A DNA stretch of 64,000 nucleotides from Actinomycetes bacterium (GCA_029778715.1 JAKOPT010000098.1:1-64000); one strand, 5' to 3'. Shown: positions 9,424 to 20,507, counted from the first letter of the stretch. The notes: generated from the letters alone by a model not told the origin. Numbers and translations: made by a program.

Positions 9424-12182
9424 GCCTCGACACCGCCCCCACCCCGTCCACTCCGGCCGTCCTCGACCGGCAGGTGGAGTTGCTGCGCCGCCGGTTGGAA
9501 GCCCAGCCCCAGGCCTTCCGGGACATGTTCATCGAGGACGGCATGAACGCCGTCCAATGGGAGTTCGCCCAGCCCGACCTCTCGCCGGAGTTCGCGCGGG
9601 CCTTCTGGGACACGCTGTTGCGCGACGACGACGCGAGCCGGGTGCTCATGCGCTACGTGTGGTCGCTGCCCCTCAAGGGCAAGCGCAGCCTGATCCGGGC
9701 CCTCGACGCGCATCTGTCGCAGCGGTATCCGATGTTCGACGGGCTTTCCGTCGGGTGGCCGGCGAGCAACGCGATTCCGCCGCACATCCGCGAACCCGAG
9801 GACCGGGAGCACGATTTCGCCCTGGTCAACGAGGGCTACCTCGGCTACATGAATGTCGGGTTCAGCCGCACCGAGGTCGACTTGTTCGTGTGGCTCGAGG
9901 CGCTGCGTGACAAGCAGTGCGAGGAGAAACCGTGCGAGGTCGGCATCCACATCGCCGGCCGCGAGGAGCCCAAGGGCGGCTGCCCGGTCAAGATCCACAT
10001 CCCGCAGGTCCTCGACCTCGTCGGGCGCGGCAAGTTCCACGAGGCGATGGAACTCATCGAGTCGTGCAACCCCCTGCCCGACGTCACCGGCCGGGTGTGC
10101 CCGCAGGAATTGCAGTGCCAGGGCGCGTGCATCCAGAACAAGATGCCCATCGCCATCGGCCAGCTCGAATGGTTCCTGCCCGAGCGGGAAAAGCTCGTCA
10201 ACCCCGACGGCGACATCCGCCGGTTCGCCAAGCACATCGACCCCTGGGAGGCCGCGGCCAAGCCGCCGGTGGCGATCATCGGCTCGGGCCCCTCGGGCCT
10301 GATCAACGCCTACCTGCTCGCCGCCGAGGGCTTCCCGGTGACGGTGTTCGAGGCGTTCCACGCCCTGGGCGGGGTGCTGCGCTACGGCATCCCGGAGTTC
10401 CGCCTGCCCAACGACCTCATCGACGACGTCGTCGGCAAGATCAAGTTGCTCGGCGGCCGGTTCGTGCCCAACTTCGTCGTCGGCAAGACCGCGACCATCG
10501 AGGAGTTGCGCGAGGCCGGGTTCTGGCGGGTGTTCGTCGGCACCGGTGCGGGGCTCCCGCGGTTTATGGACGTGCCCGGTGAGCACTACCTCGGGGTCAT
10601 GTCGGCCAACGAGTTCTTGACGCGCGTCAACCTCATGCAGGCATTGCGCGAGGAGTACGAAACCCCGCTCCCGCCGACCAAGGGCAAGGAAGTCCTCGTC
10701 ATCGGCGGCGGCAACACCGCCATGGATGCCGCGCGCACGGCGCACCGCCTCGGCGGGCACGTGACGATCGTCTACCGCCGCACCCGCAGCGAGATGCCGG
10801 CCCGGGTCGAGGAGTTGGAGCACGCTCTGGAGGAGGGCATCCGGCTGTTGCCGCTGCGCTCGCCACGCGAGTTCCTCGGCGACGACGCGACCGGGTTCGT
10901 CTCGGCGACCACCCTCGACGTCATGGAGTTGGGCGAGCCCGACGCCTCCGGTCGGCGCCGCCCGCAGAGCACCGGACGCACCGAGACGATGAAGGCCGAT
11001 CTGGTCATCATGGCCCTGGGCAACTCCTCCAACCCGATCATCAAGGACTCCGAGCCGGAACTGCACACGACCAAGTGGGGCACGATCGACCTGGACCACA
11101 AGGGCTCTCAGGAGACCTCGATCCACGGCGTCTTCACCGGTGGCGACGCGGCCCGCGGTGGGTCGACGGCCATCAACGCCGCCGGTGACGGGCAGGCCGC
11201 GGCCCGCGAAATCATCGGGCACGTCGATGCCGACCCGCTCCAGATCGCGGCGATGGTGCGCTCGGCCAAGGAGTTCACCGAGACCGCCTCCACGCAACAG
11301 GTCATCCTCGGCAAACGGCACCTCGCTGACGGCATCGAGGAGATCACCGTCCATTCACCGGTCATCGCCGCGGCCGCCCAAGCGGGCCAGTTCGTGCGGG
11401 TCCTGCCCTGGGAGGACGGCGAACTCATCCCGCTCACGCTCGCCGACTGGGACACCGAGGCCGGCACGATCTGCCTGGTCATCCAGGGTGTGGGCACCTC
11501 CAGCCTGGAGATGAACGCGATGTCGGTCGGGGACTCCTTCGCCGGCATCGCCGGTCCGCTGGGGCGCCCGAGCGAGATCACGGCATACCCCTCGGAGGCC
11601 ACCGTCGTGTTCACCGCGGGCGGCCTGGGGTTGCCCCCGGTCTACCCGATCATGCGCGAGCACCTGCGCCGCGGCAACCACGTGACCCTCATCAGCGGGT
11701 TCCGCAGCGCCGACCTGCTCTTCTGGACCGAGCCGGGCGAGCGGATCGAGGCCCTCAAGGCCGAGTTCGGCGACCAACTCGACGTCGTCTACACGACCAA
11801 CGACGGCACCTTCGGCATCAAGGGGTTCGTGACGACCCCGCTCGAGGGCATGCTCGAGGCGGCCGCGGCCGGCACCGGGCGGCCGATTGCCGAGGTCGTC
11901 ACGATCGGCCCGCCGGTCATGATGCGCGCCGTCGCCGACCTGAGCCGCCGGTTCGGGGTGCACACGGTCGCCAGCCTCAACTCGATCATGGTCGACGCCA
12001 CCGGCATGTGCGGGGCCTGCATGGTCCCGGTCATCCTCGACGGCAAGATCGTGCGCAAGCACGCCTGCATCGACGGCCCGGAGATCGACGCGCACATCAT
12101 CGACTGGGACAAGTTCTTGCCCCGGTTCGGTCAGTTCCGCGAGCAGGAGCGCGAGAGCATGGTGCGGCACGGGTTCGCCTGA
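9420..12182 (+). CDS. Fused GltD/NfnB-like NAD(P)H oxidoreductase with C-terminal NfnA/SudB-like ferredoxin reductase domain
   Basis: A 920-residue flavoprotein starting at ATG 9420, overlapping the PFOR stop (ATGA). The N-terminal part carries a GltD/dihydropyrimidine dehydrogenase-type Cys region (CNPLPDVTGRVCP, then CQGAC), an FAD motif (IIGSGPSGLINAYLLAAEG, about residue 286) and an NADPH motif (VIGGGNTAMDAARTAHRLGG, about 426). From about residue 620 it resembles NfnA/SudB/PyrK-type ferredoxin reductases, ending in a [2Fe-2S] motif GMCGACMV (C864, C867) and HACIDGP (C883). In Nfn and Sud enzymes these two halves are separate subunits; here they are one chain. Beside the PFOR it probably moves electrons between ferredoxin and NAD(P)H. 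Bifurcation is possible but not shown. Confidence 0.85.
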   Translation: MSLDTAPTPSTPAVLDRQVELLRRRLEAQPQAFRDMFIEDGMNAVQWEFAQPDLSPEFARAFWDTLLRDDDASRVLMRYVWSLPLKGKRSLIRALDAHLSQRYPMFDGLSVGWPASNAIPPHIREPEDREHDFALVNEGYLGYMNVGFSRTEVDLFVWLEALRDKQCEEKPCEVGIHIAGREEPKGGCPVKIHIPQVLDLVGRGKFHEAMELIESCNPLPDVTGRVCPQELQCQGACIQNKMPIAIGQLEWFLPEREKLVNPDGDIRRFAKHIDPWEAAAKPPVAIIGSGPSGLINAYLLAAEGFPVTVFEAFHALGGVLRYGIPEFRLPNDLIDDVVGKIKLLGGRFVPNFVVGKTATIEELREAGFWRVFVGTGAGLPRFMDVPGEHYLGVMSANEFLTRVNLMQALREEYETPLPPTKGKEVLVIGGGNTAMDAARTAHRLGGHVTIVYRRTRSEMPARVEELEHALEEGIRLLPLRSPREFLGDDATGFVSATTLDVMELGEPDASGRRRPQSTGRTETMKADLVIMALGNSSNPIIKDSEPELHTTKWGTIDLDHKGSQETSIHGVFTGGDAARGGSTAINAAGDGQAAAREIIGHVDADPLQIAAMVRSAKEFTETASTQQVILGKRHLADGIEEITVHSPVIAAAAQAGQFVRVLPWEDGELIPLTLADWDTEAGTICLVIQGVGTSSLEMNAMSVGDSFAGIAGPLGRPSEITAYPSEATVVFTAGGLGLPPVYPIMREHLRRGNHVTLISGFRSADLLFWTEPGERIEALKAEFGDQLDVVYTTNDGTFGIKGFVTTPLEGMLEAAAAGTGRPIAEVVTIGPPVMMRAVADLSRRFGVHTVASLNSIMVDATGMCGACMVPVILDGKIVRKHACIDGPEIDAHIIDWDKFLPRFGQFREQERESMVRHGFA

Positions 12183-12211
12183 CCGCCACGCCGTCACGCC
12201 GTCACGCCTTT

Positions 12212-12261
12212 CGATTCGAGGTAAAAACGCCGGGGAACCCGCGCGTTTTTACCTCGAATCG
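12212..12261. repeat. Palindromic element, family 1 copy A (perfect 19-bp stem); likely bidirectional terminator
   Basis: A perfect inverted repeat: CGATTCGAGGTAAAAACGC at 12212-12230 and its complement at 12243-12261, with a 12-base loop. It lies 29 bp after the flavoprotein stop and 30 bp from the convergent ispH stop, so it can act as a terminator for both genes; the arms contain A5/T5 runs. Homologous 48-bp copies occur at 16715-16763 and 56976-57023, so this is a dispersed element and not only a local hairpin. Confidence 0.9.
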
Positions 12262-12290
12262 GAGGTGAGGTATGCCGCTCGGTCGCCGCG

Positions 12291-13295
12291 CTAGTGCAGC
12301 GAGCCCGCCGCCGCGTCGTGCCGCATCGAATCCGACAGGCCGGCTGCCTTGAGGTCGCGGCGGATTTCGTGCGGCAGCGAGAACACCAGCGATTCCTCCG
12401 CGGCGATCACCGGCGTCACATCGGCATACCCCCGCTCGGCGAGGAAATCGAGGACCTCGCGCACGAGCACCTCGGGCACCGAAGCCCCCGACGTCACCCC
12501 CACCGTCGAGACCCCGTGCAGCCACGCCGGGTCGATCTCCGCGGCATAGTCGACAAGGTGACCGGTCCGAGCACCGTGTTCAAGGGCGACCTCGACCAAA
12601 CGCACCGAGTTCGAGGAGTTGCGGGACCCGACGACGATCATCAGGTCGGTCTCGGGGGCCATCTGCTTGACCGCCAACTGCCGGTTCTGGGTGGCGTAGC
12701 AGATGTCGTCGCTCGGCGGATCCTGCAAACTCGGGAAGCGTTCCCGCAGCCGCCGCACCGTTTCCATCGTCTCGTCCACCGACAGCGTCGTCTGCGAAAG
12801 CCACACAACTTTGGCCTCGTCGCGCACCCGCACGTTGGCCACGTCCTCGGGCCCGTCGACGAGCTGGATGTGCTCCGGCGCCTCCCCCGAGGTGCCCACG
12901 ACCTCCTCATGCCCCTCGTGGCCGATGAGCAGGATGTCGTAGTCGGCGTCGGCGAACCGGATGGCCTCCCGGTGCACCTTGGTCACGAGCGGACAGGTCG
13001 CGTCGATGGTCTGCAACGACAGGGCCCGCGCCTCCTCATGCACCGACGGCGCCACCCCGTGCGCCGAGAAGATGACCGTGGCCCCCTCGGGCACCTCGTC
13101 GGTGTCGTCGACGAAGATCGCGCCCCGCTGCTCCAAGGTGGTGACGACATGCTTGTTGTGAACGATTTGCTTGCGGACATAGACCGGCGGACCGTACAAC
13201 TCCAGCGCCTTTTCGACGGTCACCACGGCCCGGTCCACCCCGGCGCAGTACCCCCGCGGGGCCGCCAGCAACACGCGTTTCCTCGGCTCAGCCAT
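12291..13295 (-). CDS. ispH: 4-hydroxy-3-methylbut-2-enyl diphosphate reductase IspH
   Basis: IspH (LytB) catalyses the last step of the MEP isoprenoid pathway, reducing HMBPP to IPP and DMAPP with a [4Fe-4S] cluster. The three cluster cysteines are present at 17 (YCAGVDRAV), 101 (TCPLVTKVH) and 199 (ICYATQNRQ). I set the start at ATG 13295 ([10 protein letters not shown]), giving 334 residues, a normal length; ATG 13304 (MEGMAEP) is an alternative with no visible ribosome binding site. The enzyme needs an electron donor, and the ferredoxin-linked genes just upstream on the opposite strand could be relevant, though this is only a neighbourhood observation. Confidence 0.97.
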   Translation of the reverse strand: MAEPRKRVLLAAPRGYCAGVDRAVVTVEKALELYGPPVYVRKQIVHNKHVVTTLEQRGAIFVDDTDEVPEGATVIFSAHGVAPSVHEEARALSLQTIDATCPLVTKVHREAIRFADADYDILLIGHEGHEEVVGTSGEAPEHIQLVDGPEDVANVRVRDEAKVVWLSQTTLSVDETMETVRRLRERFPSLQDPPSDDICYATQNRQLAVKQMAPETDLMIVVGSRNSSNSVRLVEVALEHGARTGHLVDYAAEIDPAWLHGVSTVGVTSGASVPEVLVREVLDFLAERGYADVTPVIAAEESLVFSLPHEIRRDLKAAGLSDSMRHDAAAGSLH

Positions 13296-13361
13296 ACCTT
13301 CCATCGTACGGGCGACCCGGTATGCCGGCCCCGGGCCGCCGGGACGGCATACGATCTCCGC

Positions 13362-14552
13362 ATGCGCGGCATACACACACACTCGCGAGCGGCGGCGGTG
13401 GGCACCGTCGCTGGGCTGGCGGGAGTGGCCGGAGCCGTGTTCTTCGGGGTGCTTCCCGGCCTCACCGATCGGCGGTTGAACAGGGTGGTGGGGCCGGCCC
13501 TGCCACCGGTGTCCCCGCAGGCTCAGACCCTCCACGACACCCTCCTCGTCGCCGACCTTCATGCCGACACGCTCATGTGGGAGCGTGACCTGCTCACCCG
13601 GAGCGCGCATGGGCATGTCGACCTGCCCCGGTTGCGCGAGGGCAACGTGGCGCTACAGGTCTTTTCGTCGGTGACCAAGACCCCCACCCGGCCGGGGTAC
13701 CACGACAACGTCGAGGACGACGCGGACGGCATCACGTTGCTGACGCTGGCTCAGTTGCGGCCACCGCGGACTTGGGTGTCGTTGCTTCAGCGTTCACTCC
13801 ACCAGGCCCGCGCCCTCCAGGATGCCGCTGACCGGTCCCGGGGCACCCTCGTCACGGTCCGCTCCAAGGGCGACCTCGACGCGCTCGTCGCGGCGCGCAC
13901 GGCCGGTCAGGATGTCACCGGAGCGCTCTTCGCCGCCGAAGGGCTGCACAATCTCGAGGGCGAGTTCGACAATCTCGCCGTGCTGCACGCGGCCGGGCTG
14001 CGGATGGCCGGCTTCGCGCATTTCCACGACACCGAGGTGGCGGGCTCGATGCACGGGGTGCGCCGGGGTGGGCTCACCGACCTGGGTCGGCGCGTCTTCG
14101 ACGCCATGCAAGCGACGGGCATCGCGGTCGACCTCGCGCACGCCAGCCATGACGCGGTCGCCGACATGCTCGAGCGGGCCACCAAGCCGCTTGTCTTCAG
14201 CCATGGCGGCGTCCAGGGCACCTGTGAGGTCAACCGCAACCTCACCGACGACGAAGTCCGGGGGGTCGCCGCCACGGGCGGGGTCGTCGGCATCGGCTAT
14301 TGGGCCGAGGCGATCGGTGAGCGCACCCCCGCCGCCGTGGTCGACGCCATCGAATACGTCATCGACATCGGTGGAGTGGCGACGGCTGCGCTCGGCAGCG
14401 ACTTCGACGGGGCGACCACCCTGGGCTGGGATACGAGCAAACTCGCCGTCCTCACCGACGAACTCCTCCGCCGCGGTCACTCGGAGACCGACATCGCAGC
14501 GATCATGGGCGGCAACACCATCCGCGTCCTGCGCGAGACCCTGCCCGACTAG
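13362..14552 (+). CDS. Membrane-anchored dipeptidase, peptidase family M19
   Basis: Family M19 zinc dipeptidases (renal dipeptidase type) cleave dipeptides, often at the cell surface. The 396-residue protein starts at ATG 13362 ([13 protein letters not shown]) with one N-terminal hydrophobic segment (about 11-32), then the first metal motif [51 protein letters not shown] and GSDFDG, all in M19 order. No Shine-Dalgarno precedes the ATG; TACGAT lies six bases upstream at 13350-13355 and could be a -10 element of a leaderless transcript. It is divergent from ispH with a spacer of only 66 bp that contains three GTATGCCG-type octamers. Confidence 0.9.
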   Translation: MRGIHTHSRAAAVGTVAGLAGVAGAVFFGVLPGLTDRRLNRVVGPALPPVSPQAQTLHDTLLVADLHADTLMWERDLLTRSAHGHVDLPRLREGNVALQVFSSVTKTPTRPGYHDNVEDDADGITLLTLAQLRPPRTWVSLLQRSLHQARALQDAADRSRGTLVTVRSKGDLDALVAARTAGQDVTGALFAAEGLHNLEGEFDNLAVLHAAGLRMAGFAHFHDTEVAGSMHGVRRGGLTDLGRRVFDAMQATGIAVDLAHASHDAVADMLERATKPLVFSHGGVQGTCEVNRNLTDDEVRGVAATGGVVGIGYWAEAIGERTPAAVVDAIEYVIDIGGVATAALGSDFDGATTLGWDTSKLAVLTDELLRRGHSETDIAAIMGGNTIRVLRETLPD

Positions 14553-14564
14553 CACCACGCGGCC

Positions 14565-14605
14565 GGGAGTCGTATGCCGCACCCGGCGCGCGGCATACGA
14601 CTCCC
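14565..14605. terminator. Perfect 16-bp hairpin with GTATGCCGC arms
   Basis: Left arm GGGAGTCGTATGCCGC (14565-14580) pairs perfectly with 14590-14605 around a 9-base loop. It follows the dipeptidase stop by 12 bp and precedes the aquaporin. It has no T-run, so termination is inferred from position and stability only. The arms are built on the octamer GTATGCCG in opposite orientations; a similar hairpin is at 41935-41985. Confidence 0.75.
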
Positions 14606-14658
14606 GATGGCTGTGGCGCTGATGCCCGCGCGCCCGCGTTGTCCCCCACAATGGGGCC

Positions 14659-15456
14659 ATGCATACACCTGCACTGTTCCGGCGCCTGGCCGCCGAGTTC
14701 CTGGGCACCTTCTGGCTCGTCTTCGGCGGGTGCGGCACCGCGATCTTCGCGGCCGTGTTCCTCGCCCCCAACCTCACGACCGGGTCGAGCCTGCAACTGG
14801 GCGTCGGTTTCGTCGGTGTGGCTCTCGCCTTCGGGTTGACGGTCGTGACCATGGCGTATGCCGTGGGCCACATCAGTGGTGCGCACTTCAACCCCGCGGT
14901 GACCATCGGGTGTGCGGTCGCAGGCCGGTTCGAGTGGCGGGACGTGCCCGCCTACGTCGCCAGCCAGGTCGTCGGCGGGTTGGCCGCCGGTGGCGCACTC
15001 TGGGCGATCGCGCGTGGCCGCCCCGGCTTCGACCGGATCGGGCACATGGCGGCCAACGGCTACGGCGAGCACTCCCCCGGTGGCTACTCACTCCTCGCCG
15101 TCCTGTGCGCCGAGGTGCTCCTCACCGCCCTCTTCCTCTACGTCATCCTCGGCGCCACCCACGACAAGGCCCCGGCCGGGTTCGCCCCGCTGGCCATCGG
15201 CTTGGCGCTCACCCTCATCCACCTCATCTCGATCCCGATCAGCAACACCTCGGTCAACCCGGCCCGCTCGACGGCGGTGGCGTTCTTCAACGGTGACGGC
15301 GCGCCGGGCCAGTTGTGGCTGTTCTGGGTGGCTCCGATCATCGGCGCCGTCATCGCGGGGGCGACCTTCCACCTGGTGACCGGGGTGGACCGGCGCGACC
15401 GCGACATCACCGGCGAAATCTCGACCCGCGACGCCGCCGACCACGCCGATTCGTGA
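14659..15456 (+). CDS. aqpZ: Aquaporin Z-type water channel
   Basis: A 265-residue major intrinsic protein that passes water (possibly other small neutral solutes) through the cytoplasmic membrane. Both half-helix signatures are present: [10 protein letters not shown] and [11 protein letters not shown], and six hydrophobic segments are visible. The arginine after the second NPA (NPARS) and the small side chains near it fit an orthodox aquaporin more than a glycerol facilitator. The start ATG 14659 gives [20 protein letters not shown], a normal AqpZ beginning. The acidic C-terminal tail ([20 protein letters not shown]) is family-variable. Gene symbol by family resemblance. Confidence 0.93.
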   Translation: MHTPALFRRLAAEFLGTFWLVFGGCGTAIFAAVFLAPNLTTGSSLQLGVGFVGVALAFGLTVVTMAYAVGHISGAHFNPAVTIGCAVAGRFEWRDVPAYVASQVVGGLAAGGALWAIARGRPGFDRIGHMAANGYGEHSPGGYSLLAVLCAEVLLTALFLYVILGATHDKAPAGFAPLAIGLALTLIHLISIPISNTSVNPARSTAVAFFNGDGAPGQLWLFWVAPIIGAVIAGATFHLVTGVDRRDRDITGEISTRDAADHADS

Positions 15457-15466
15457 CCCGTCCACG

Positions 15467-16726
15467 GTGAGCCCCGGGCCCTTGCCGGAGCGGGCCGCCG
15501 ACACCTCGGCCGAGCACCCGTGGCCGGTGCGGTTGTTGTCGATGAAGGTCGGCGACTACATCGAGCGGATGTCGGTGTGCTGGGTCGAGGGGCAGGTCGT
15601 CCAGTTGACCCGGCGGCCAGGCGCGGGGACGGCATACCTCACCCTGCGGGACACCGATGTCGACCTGTCCTTTTCGGTCGCTATCCGGGTGACGGCGCTC
15701 GATGCGATGCCGCCACTCCAACCGGGCGCCCGGGTCGTCACGCAGGTCAAGCCGGCGTTTTGGGGGCAGCGCGGCAGCCTCGTCCTCGACGCCCGCCAAA
15801 TCCGGCCGGTCGGTGTCGGGGAGTTGCTCGCCCGTCTCGAAGCCCTCAAGGTCACCCTGGGCGCCGAGGGGCTCTTCGACCCCGACCGGAAACGGGCCCT
15901 GCCGTTCGTGCCACGCCGGGTGGGCCTGGTGTGCGGGCGGGCGAGCGCGGCCGAGAAGGATGTCGTCGAGAACGCGCGGCGTCGGTGGCCGGCCGTCGCC
16001 TTCGCCGTCGAGCAGGTTGCCGTCCAGGGCCCGACGGCGGTGACCGAGGTGATGGCTGCCCTGGCCCGTCTCGACGCGCTCCCCGAGGTGGATGTCATCG
16101 TCATCGCCCGCGGCGGCGGCAACGTCGAGGACCTGCTGCCGTTCAGCAACGAGGCCCTGCTGCGGGCGGTCGCCGCCGCCGGAACACCGGTCGTGAGCGC
16201 CATCGGGCACGACGTCGACACGCCACTGCTCGATTTCGTCGCCGACGCGCGGGCCTCCACCCCGACGCACGCGGCGGCTCTTGTCGTCCCGGACGCCCGC
16301 GCCGAGTATGCCGCGGTGCTCGCCTTGCGCTCCCGGGCCCGGGGCGCGCTGACCCGGCGTCTCGAACAGGAGCGGGCCCGGCTCGAGCAGGTGCGCAGCC
16401 GCCCGGTGATGGCCGACCCGGGCGCGTTCGTGCGGGCCCAGCGCGACGTGGTGACCGGGCTGCGCGGGAGGGCGCGGTGGCGGGCTGAGGCGGGCGTGAC
16501 CCGGGCCCGCGAGCGCTGCGCCCATCTGCGCCAACAGTTGCGGGTGTTGTCCCCTCAGGCGACGGTCGAGCGCGGGTACGCGATCGTCACCCAGCGCGAC
16601 GGGGCCCTGGTCCGCGATCCGGCGGTGCTGGCGCCGGACGAGCTGCTCCGGGTCCAGGTCGCCGGTGGCGACTTCGGCGTGCAGGTGGTGGGCGCGCTCC
16701 CCCACACCCCCACTCATTCGAGGTAA
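15467..16726 (+). CDS. xseA: Exodeoxyribonuclease VII large subunit
   Basis: XseA is the catalytic subunit of exonuclease VII, which degrades single-stranded DNA from both ends. The 419-residue product starts at GTG 15467, 10 bp after aqpZ. It has the N-terminal OB fold ([26 protein letters not shown]), the catalytic core with DVIVIARGGGNVEDLLPF and SAIGHDVDTPLLDFVADARASTPTHAA, and a helical region rich in Arg/Glu. The last residues HSR and the TAA stop are encoded by family 1 palindromic element copy B, so the natural C-terminus has probably been replaced by the element. The core is complete. Confidence 0.95.
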   Translation: MSPGPLPERAADTSAEHPWPVRLLSMKVGDYIERMSVCWVEGQVVQLTRRPGAGTAYLTLRDTDVDLSFSVAIRVTALDAMPPLQPGARVVTQVKPAFWGQRGSLVLDARQIRPVGVGELLARLEALKVTLGAEGLFDPDRKRALPFVPRRVGLVCGRASAAEKDVVENARRRWPAVAFAVEQVAVQGPTAVTEVMAALARLDALPEVDVIVIARGGGNVEDLLPFSNEALLRAVAAAGTPVVSAIGHDVDTPLLDFVADARASTPTHAAALVVPDARAEYAAVLALRSRARGALTRRLEQERARLEQVRSRPVMADPGAFVRAQRDVVTGLRGRARWRAEAGVTRARERCAHLRQQLRVLSPQATVERGYAIVTQRDGALVRDPAVLAPDELLRVQVAGGDFGVQVVGALPHTPTHSR

Positions 16727-16763
16727 AAACGCCGGGGGATCCGTGCGCTAATACCTCGAATCG
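16715..16763. repeat. Palindromic element, family 1 copy B, overlapping the xseA stop
   Basis: The sequence from CATTCGAGGTAAAAACGC to the final ACCTCGAATCG is homologous to the copies at 12212-12261 and 56976-57023. The right arm has diverged (GCGCTAATACC against GCGTTTTTACC), so pairing is imperfect. The xseA stop codon TAA (16724-16726) lies inside the left arm. Confidence 0.88.
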
Positions 16764-16847
16764 GGGAGAGAGAAGGAGGCTGGGAGGCCCGGCTCGGGCT
16801 ATGGTCGGGCGGTGGCCCGCCGCGACGCACCTCCGAGGACAACCGCC

Positions 16848-17075
16848 ATGCCAACGCACCCCACCGCCCCCGACGCCGATGCCGTCATGGCCCAGGACGA
16901 CGTGGCCCAGTTGACCTATGAGCAGGCCCGTGACGAACTCGCCAGCATCGTGTCCCGGCTCGAGAACGGCCAGGTCGACCTCGAGGAGTCGATGAGCCTT
17001 TGGGCTCGCGGCGAGGCGCTCGCGGCGCACTGCGAGCGGTGGCTGGACGCCGCGCAGGCCAAACTCGACGGGTGA
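16848..17075 (+). CDS. xseB: Exodeoxyribonuclease VII small subunit
   Basis: XseB binds XseA to form exonuclease VII. The 75-residue product (MPTHPTAPDADAVMAQ...) contains the family core YEQARDELASIVSRLENGQVDLEESMSLWARGEAL, a helical hairpin with the expected Glu/Leu pattern, and normal length. I chose ATG 16848 over GTG 16812 because GAGGAC lies about 9 bases upstream and the longer version only adds a Pro/Arg-rich stretch. It follows xseA after a 121-bp spacer holding the palindromic element, which may weaken their coupling. Confidence 0.92.
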   Translation: MPTHPTAPDADAVMAQDDVAQLTYEQARDELASIVSRLENGQVDLEESMSLWARGEALAAHCERWLDAAQAKLDG

Positions 17076-17084
17076 CCCGCCGGG

Positions 17085-17651
17085 TCAGTGCGTGGCCGTG
17101 ACCGGTTGCAGGTGCTCGGCGAGCACGGCGAGTTCGTCGAAGGAGCCGGTGCCGGTCACCATCGTCGTCAACTCACCGGTTGACTCGGGCTTATGCACCA
17201 GGGAGTTCTGCGTCTTCGAGGAGCGTTCGTACTTGGTCCAGGTGCGCCCGGCGATCACCACGGTGCCCTGGCTGGCACCCCGGTTGATCTCGGTCTGGAT
17301 CCAGCGCGCCGTCGGGTCCTGGGTCTGCTCGACGGACACGTAGTTGCCCGACGGGGCCTGGTAGCCCGCGAGCCAGGTCATCTGATTCCCGACGGCGGGG
17401 ACATAGCGCGCGCTGGTTGCGCTCCAGCCCTTGGGCAGCCCGACAGCGCGCGCCACCGGCCAACCGCTGTCCTTGGCGACCTGGGAAGCGCTGGCCTCAA
17501 TGTCGACCGGCGGTCCGGACAAGGAGTTGACCCGCGGCACGAGGAAGATGACGAGAGCCACGAGGGCACCGATCACCACCAGCGAGCGCAGCATGTTGGG
17601 CAGGGTGCCCATGGCGTAGCGGCTGCGCGGGGGCGTCGAGGTGGTGCTCAT
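17085..17651 (-). CDS. DUF4245 domain-containing membrane protein
   Basis: A 188-residue protein with one N-terminal transmembrane segment (LRSLVVIGALVALVIFLVP, about 21-39) and an extracytoplasmic domain. Its sequence (RVNSLSGPPVDIEASASQVAKDSGWPVARAVGLPKGWSATSARY) matches the actinobacterial DUF4245 family, whose function is unknown to me. DUF4245 genes typically lie beside xseA/xseB in Actinobacteria, and the same holds here, convergent to xseB with a 9-bp gap. The start is ATG 17651. It is divergent from the PfkB kinase gene. Confidence 0.85.
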   Translation of the reverse strand: MSTTSTPPRSRYAMGTLPNMLRSLVVIGALVALVIFLVPRVNSLSGPPVDIEASASQVAKDSGWPVARAVGLPKGWSATSARYVPAVGNQMTWLAGYQAPSGNYVSVEQTQDPTARWIQTEINRGASQGTVVIAGRTWTKYERSSKTQNSLVHKPESTGELTTMVTGTGSFDELAVLAEHLQPVTATH

Positions 17652-17754
17652 CACCCCATCGTCGCCGACAAGGGTGCGGGTCGCCCAATCGGGTCGCGGG
17701 AAACTGACTAGAGTCACAATCAAGCCACGTCCTGCGCGACAGATTGGGGTGCCG

Positions 17755-18741
17755 ATGACGGCCCGAGTCCTGGTGATCGGTGAGGTCCTCATCGATGTCG
17801 TGCGCTCGGCCGACGGGCAGGTCAGCGAGCATGTCGGCGGGTCACCGGCCAACGTCGCCACGGGTCTGGCCCGGCTCGGGCACCCCACCGATTTCGCCAC
17901 CACCCTGGGCCGGGATGCCCACGGCAGCGCGTGCCTGGCGCATCTCAAGGCTCGCCACGTCGAGGTTCTTCCCTCCAGCCGCACCGCCGAACCCACGTCG
18001 GTCGCCGAGGCGACCCTCGACGCGTCCGGGGCCGCGACGTACCGTTTCGATCTGCACTGGACCCTCGCGCCGGTCCCTCTGCGCAGCGGGGTGGTCCATG
18101 TCCACACCGGCTCGATCGCGGCCACCGAGCCCCCAGGCGCCGACCAGGTCCTCCACACCCTGGGTCAGGCGCTTCCGGACGCGACCCTCTCCTACGACCC
18201 CAACGTGCGCCCGTCGATCATGGGCCCCGCGGAGGAGGTGCGGCCCCGGATCCAGGCGCTCATCGCACTCGCCGACGTCGTCAAGGCCAGTGAGGACGAC
18301 ATCGCCTACCTCTACCCGGGCCGCCCCCTCGAGGAGGTTCTCTCGTTCTGGGCCCAGTTGGGGGCCGCCTTCACGCTCGCCACCTTGGGTGGCGCCGGAG
18401 TCGCCTACCGGGTGCCGGCCACCGGTGAGGTATGCCGCGCCGCGGCTCCCGATGCCGCCGACCCGGTCATCGACACCGTCGGTGCGGGCGACTCGTTCAT
18501 GGCCGGACTCATCTCCGGGCTGCTCGACGCGGGCCTGGTCGGGGGGCCGGCCGCCCGGGCCGCGCTGCGGACGGCCAGGCGCTCGCACCTCGAGCCCGCC
18601 GTCGCGCGCGCCCTGGGCACCAGTGGGGTGACCGTGCGGCACGCGGGAGCCTACTCACCGACCCGCGCCGAACTTCCCGACAGCGCCTCCGACCCCTCCA
18701 CGGACCACTCCCCCGCCGCATCCGCCCCCGACCTCACCTGA
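17755..18741 (+). CDS. PfkB family carbohydrate kinase (fructokinase-like)
   Basis: A 328-residue sugar kinase of the ribokinase/PfkB family. The N-terminal signature [15 protein letters not shown] and the C-terminal signature [21 protein letters not shown] (with the catalytic Asp in GAGD) are both clear. The sequence layout ([10 protein letters not shown] at the start, DPNVRPSIM in the middle) resembles bacterial fructokinases most, but the substrate is not proven. The start is ATG 17755; GTG 17749 is an alternative after TTGGGGT. The C-terminal 25 residues are Ser/Pro/Asp-rich. It precedes the fumarase gene by 62 bp on the same strand. Confidence 0.87.
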   Translation: MTARVLVIGEVLIDVVRSADGQVSEHVGGSPANVATGLARLGHPTDFATTLGRDAHGSACLAHLKARHVEVLPSSRTAEPTSVAEATLDASGAATYRFDLHWTLAPVPLRSGVVHVHTGSIAATEPPGADQVLHTLGQALPDATLSYDPNVRPSIMGPAEEVRPRIQALIALADVVKASEDDIAYLYPGRPLEEVLSFWAQLGAAFTLATLGGAGVAYRVPATGEVCRAAAPDAADPVIDTVGAGDSFMAGLISGLLDAGLVGGPAARAALRTARRSHLEPAVARALGTSGVTVRHAGAYSPTRAELPDSASDPSTDHSPAASAPDLT

Positions 18742-18803
18742 GCGCTCGCACGACCACGACCCCCGCCCGCCCACGGCATACCCCACAAAGGAGCACACCC
18801 CCC

Positions 18804-20503
<1,700 letters not shown>

Positions 20504-20507
<4 letters not shown>

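Noticed and set aside
12294..13361. Upstream extension of the dipeptidase frame through the ispH gene
   Set aside because: It is antisense to ispH with Arg/His-rich translation; the M19 family begins at the signal-anchor near ATG 13362.
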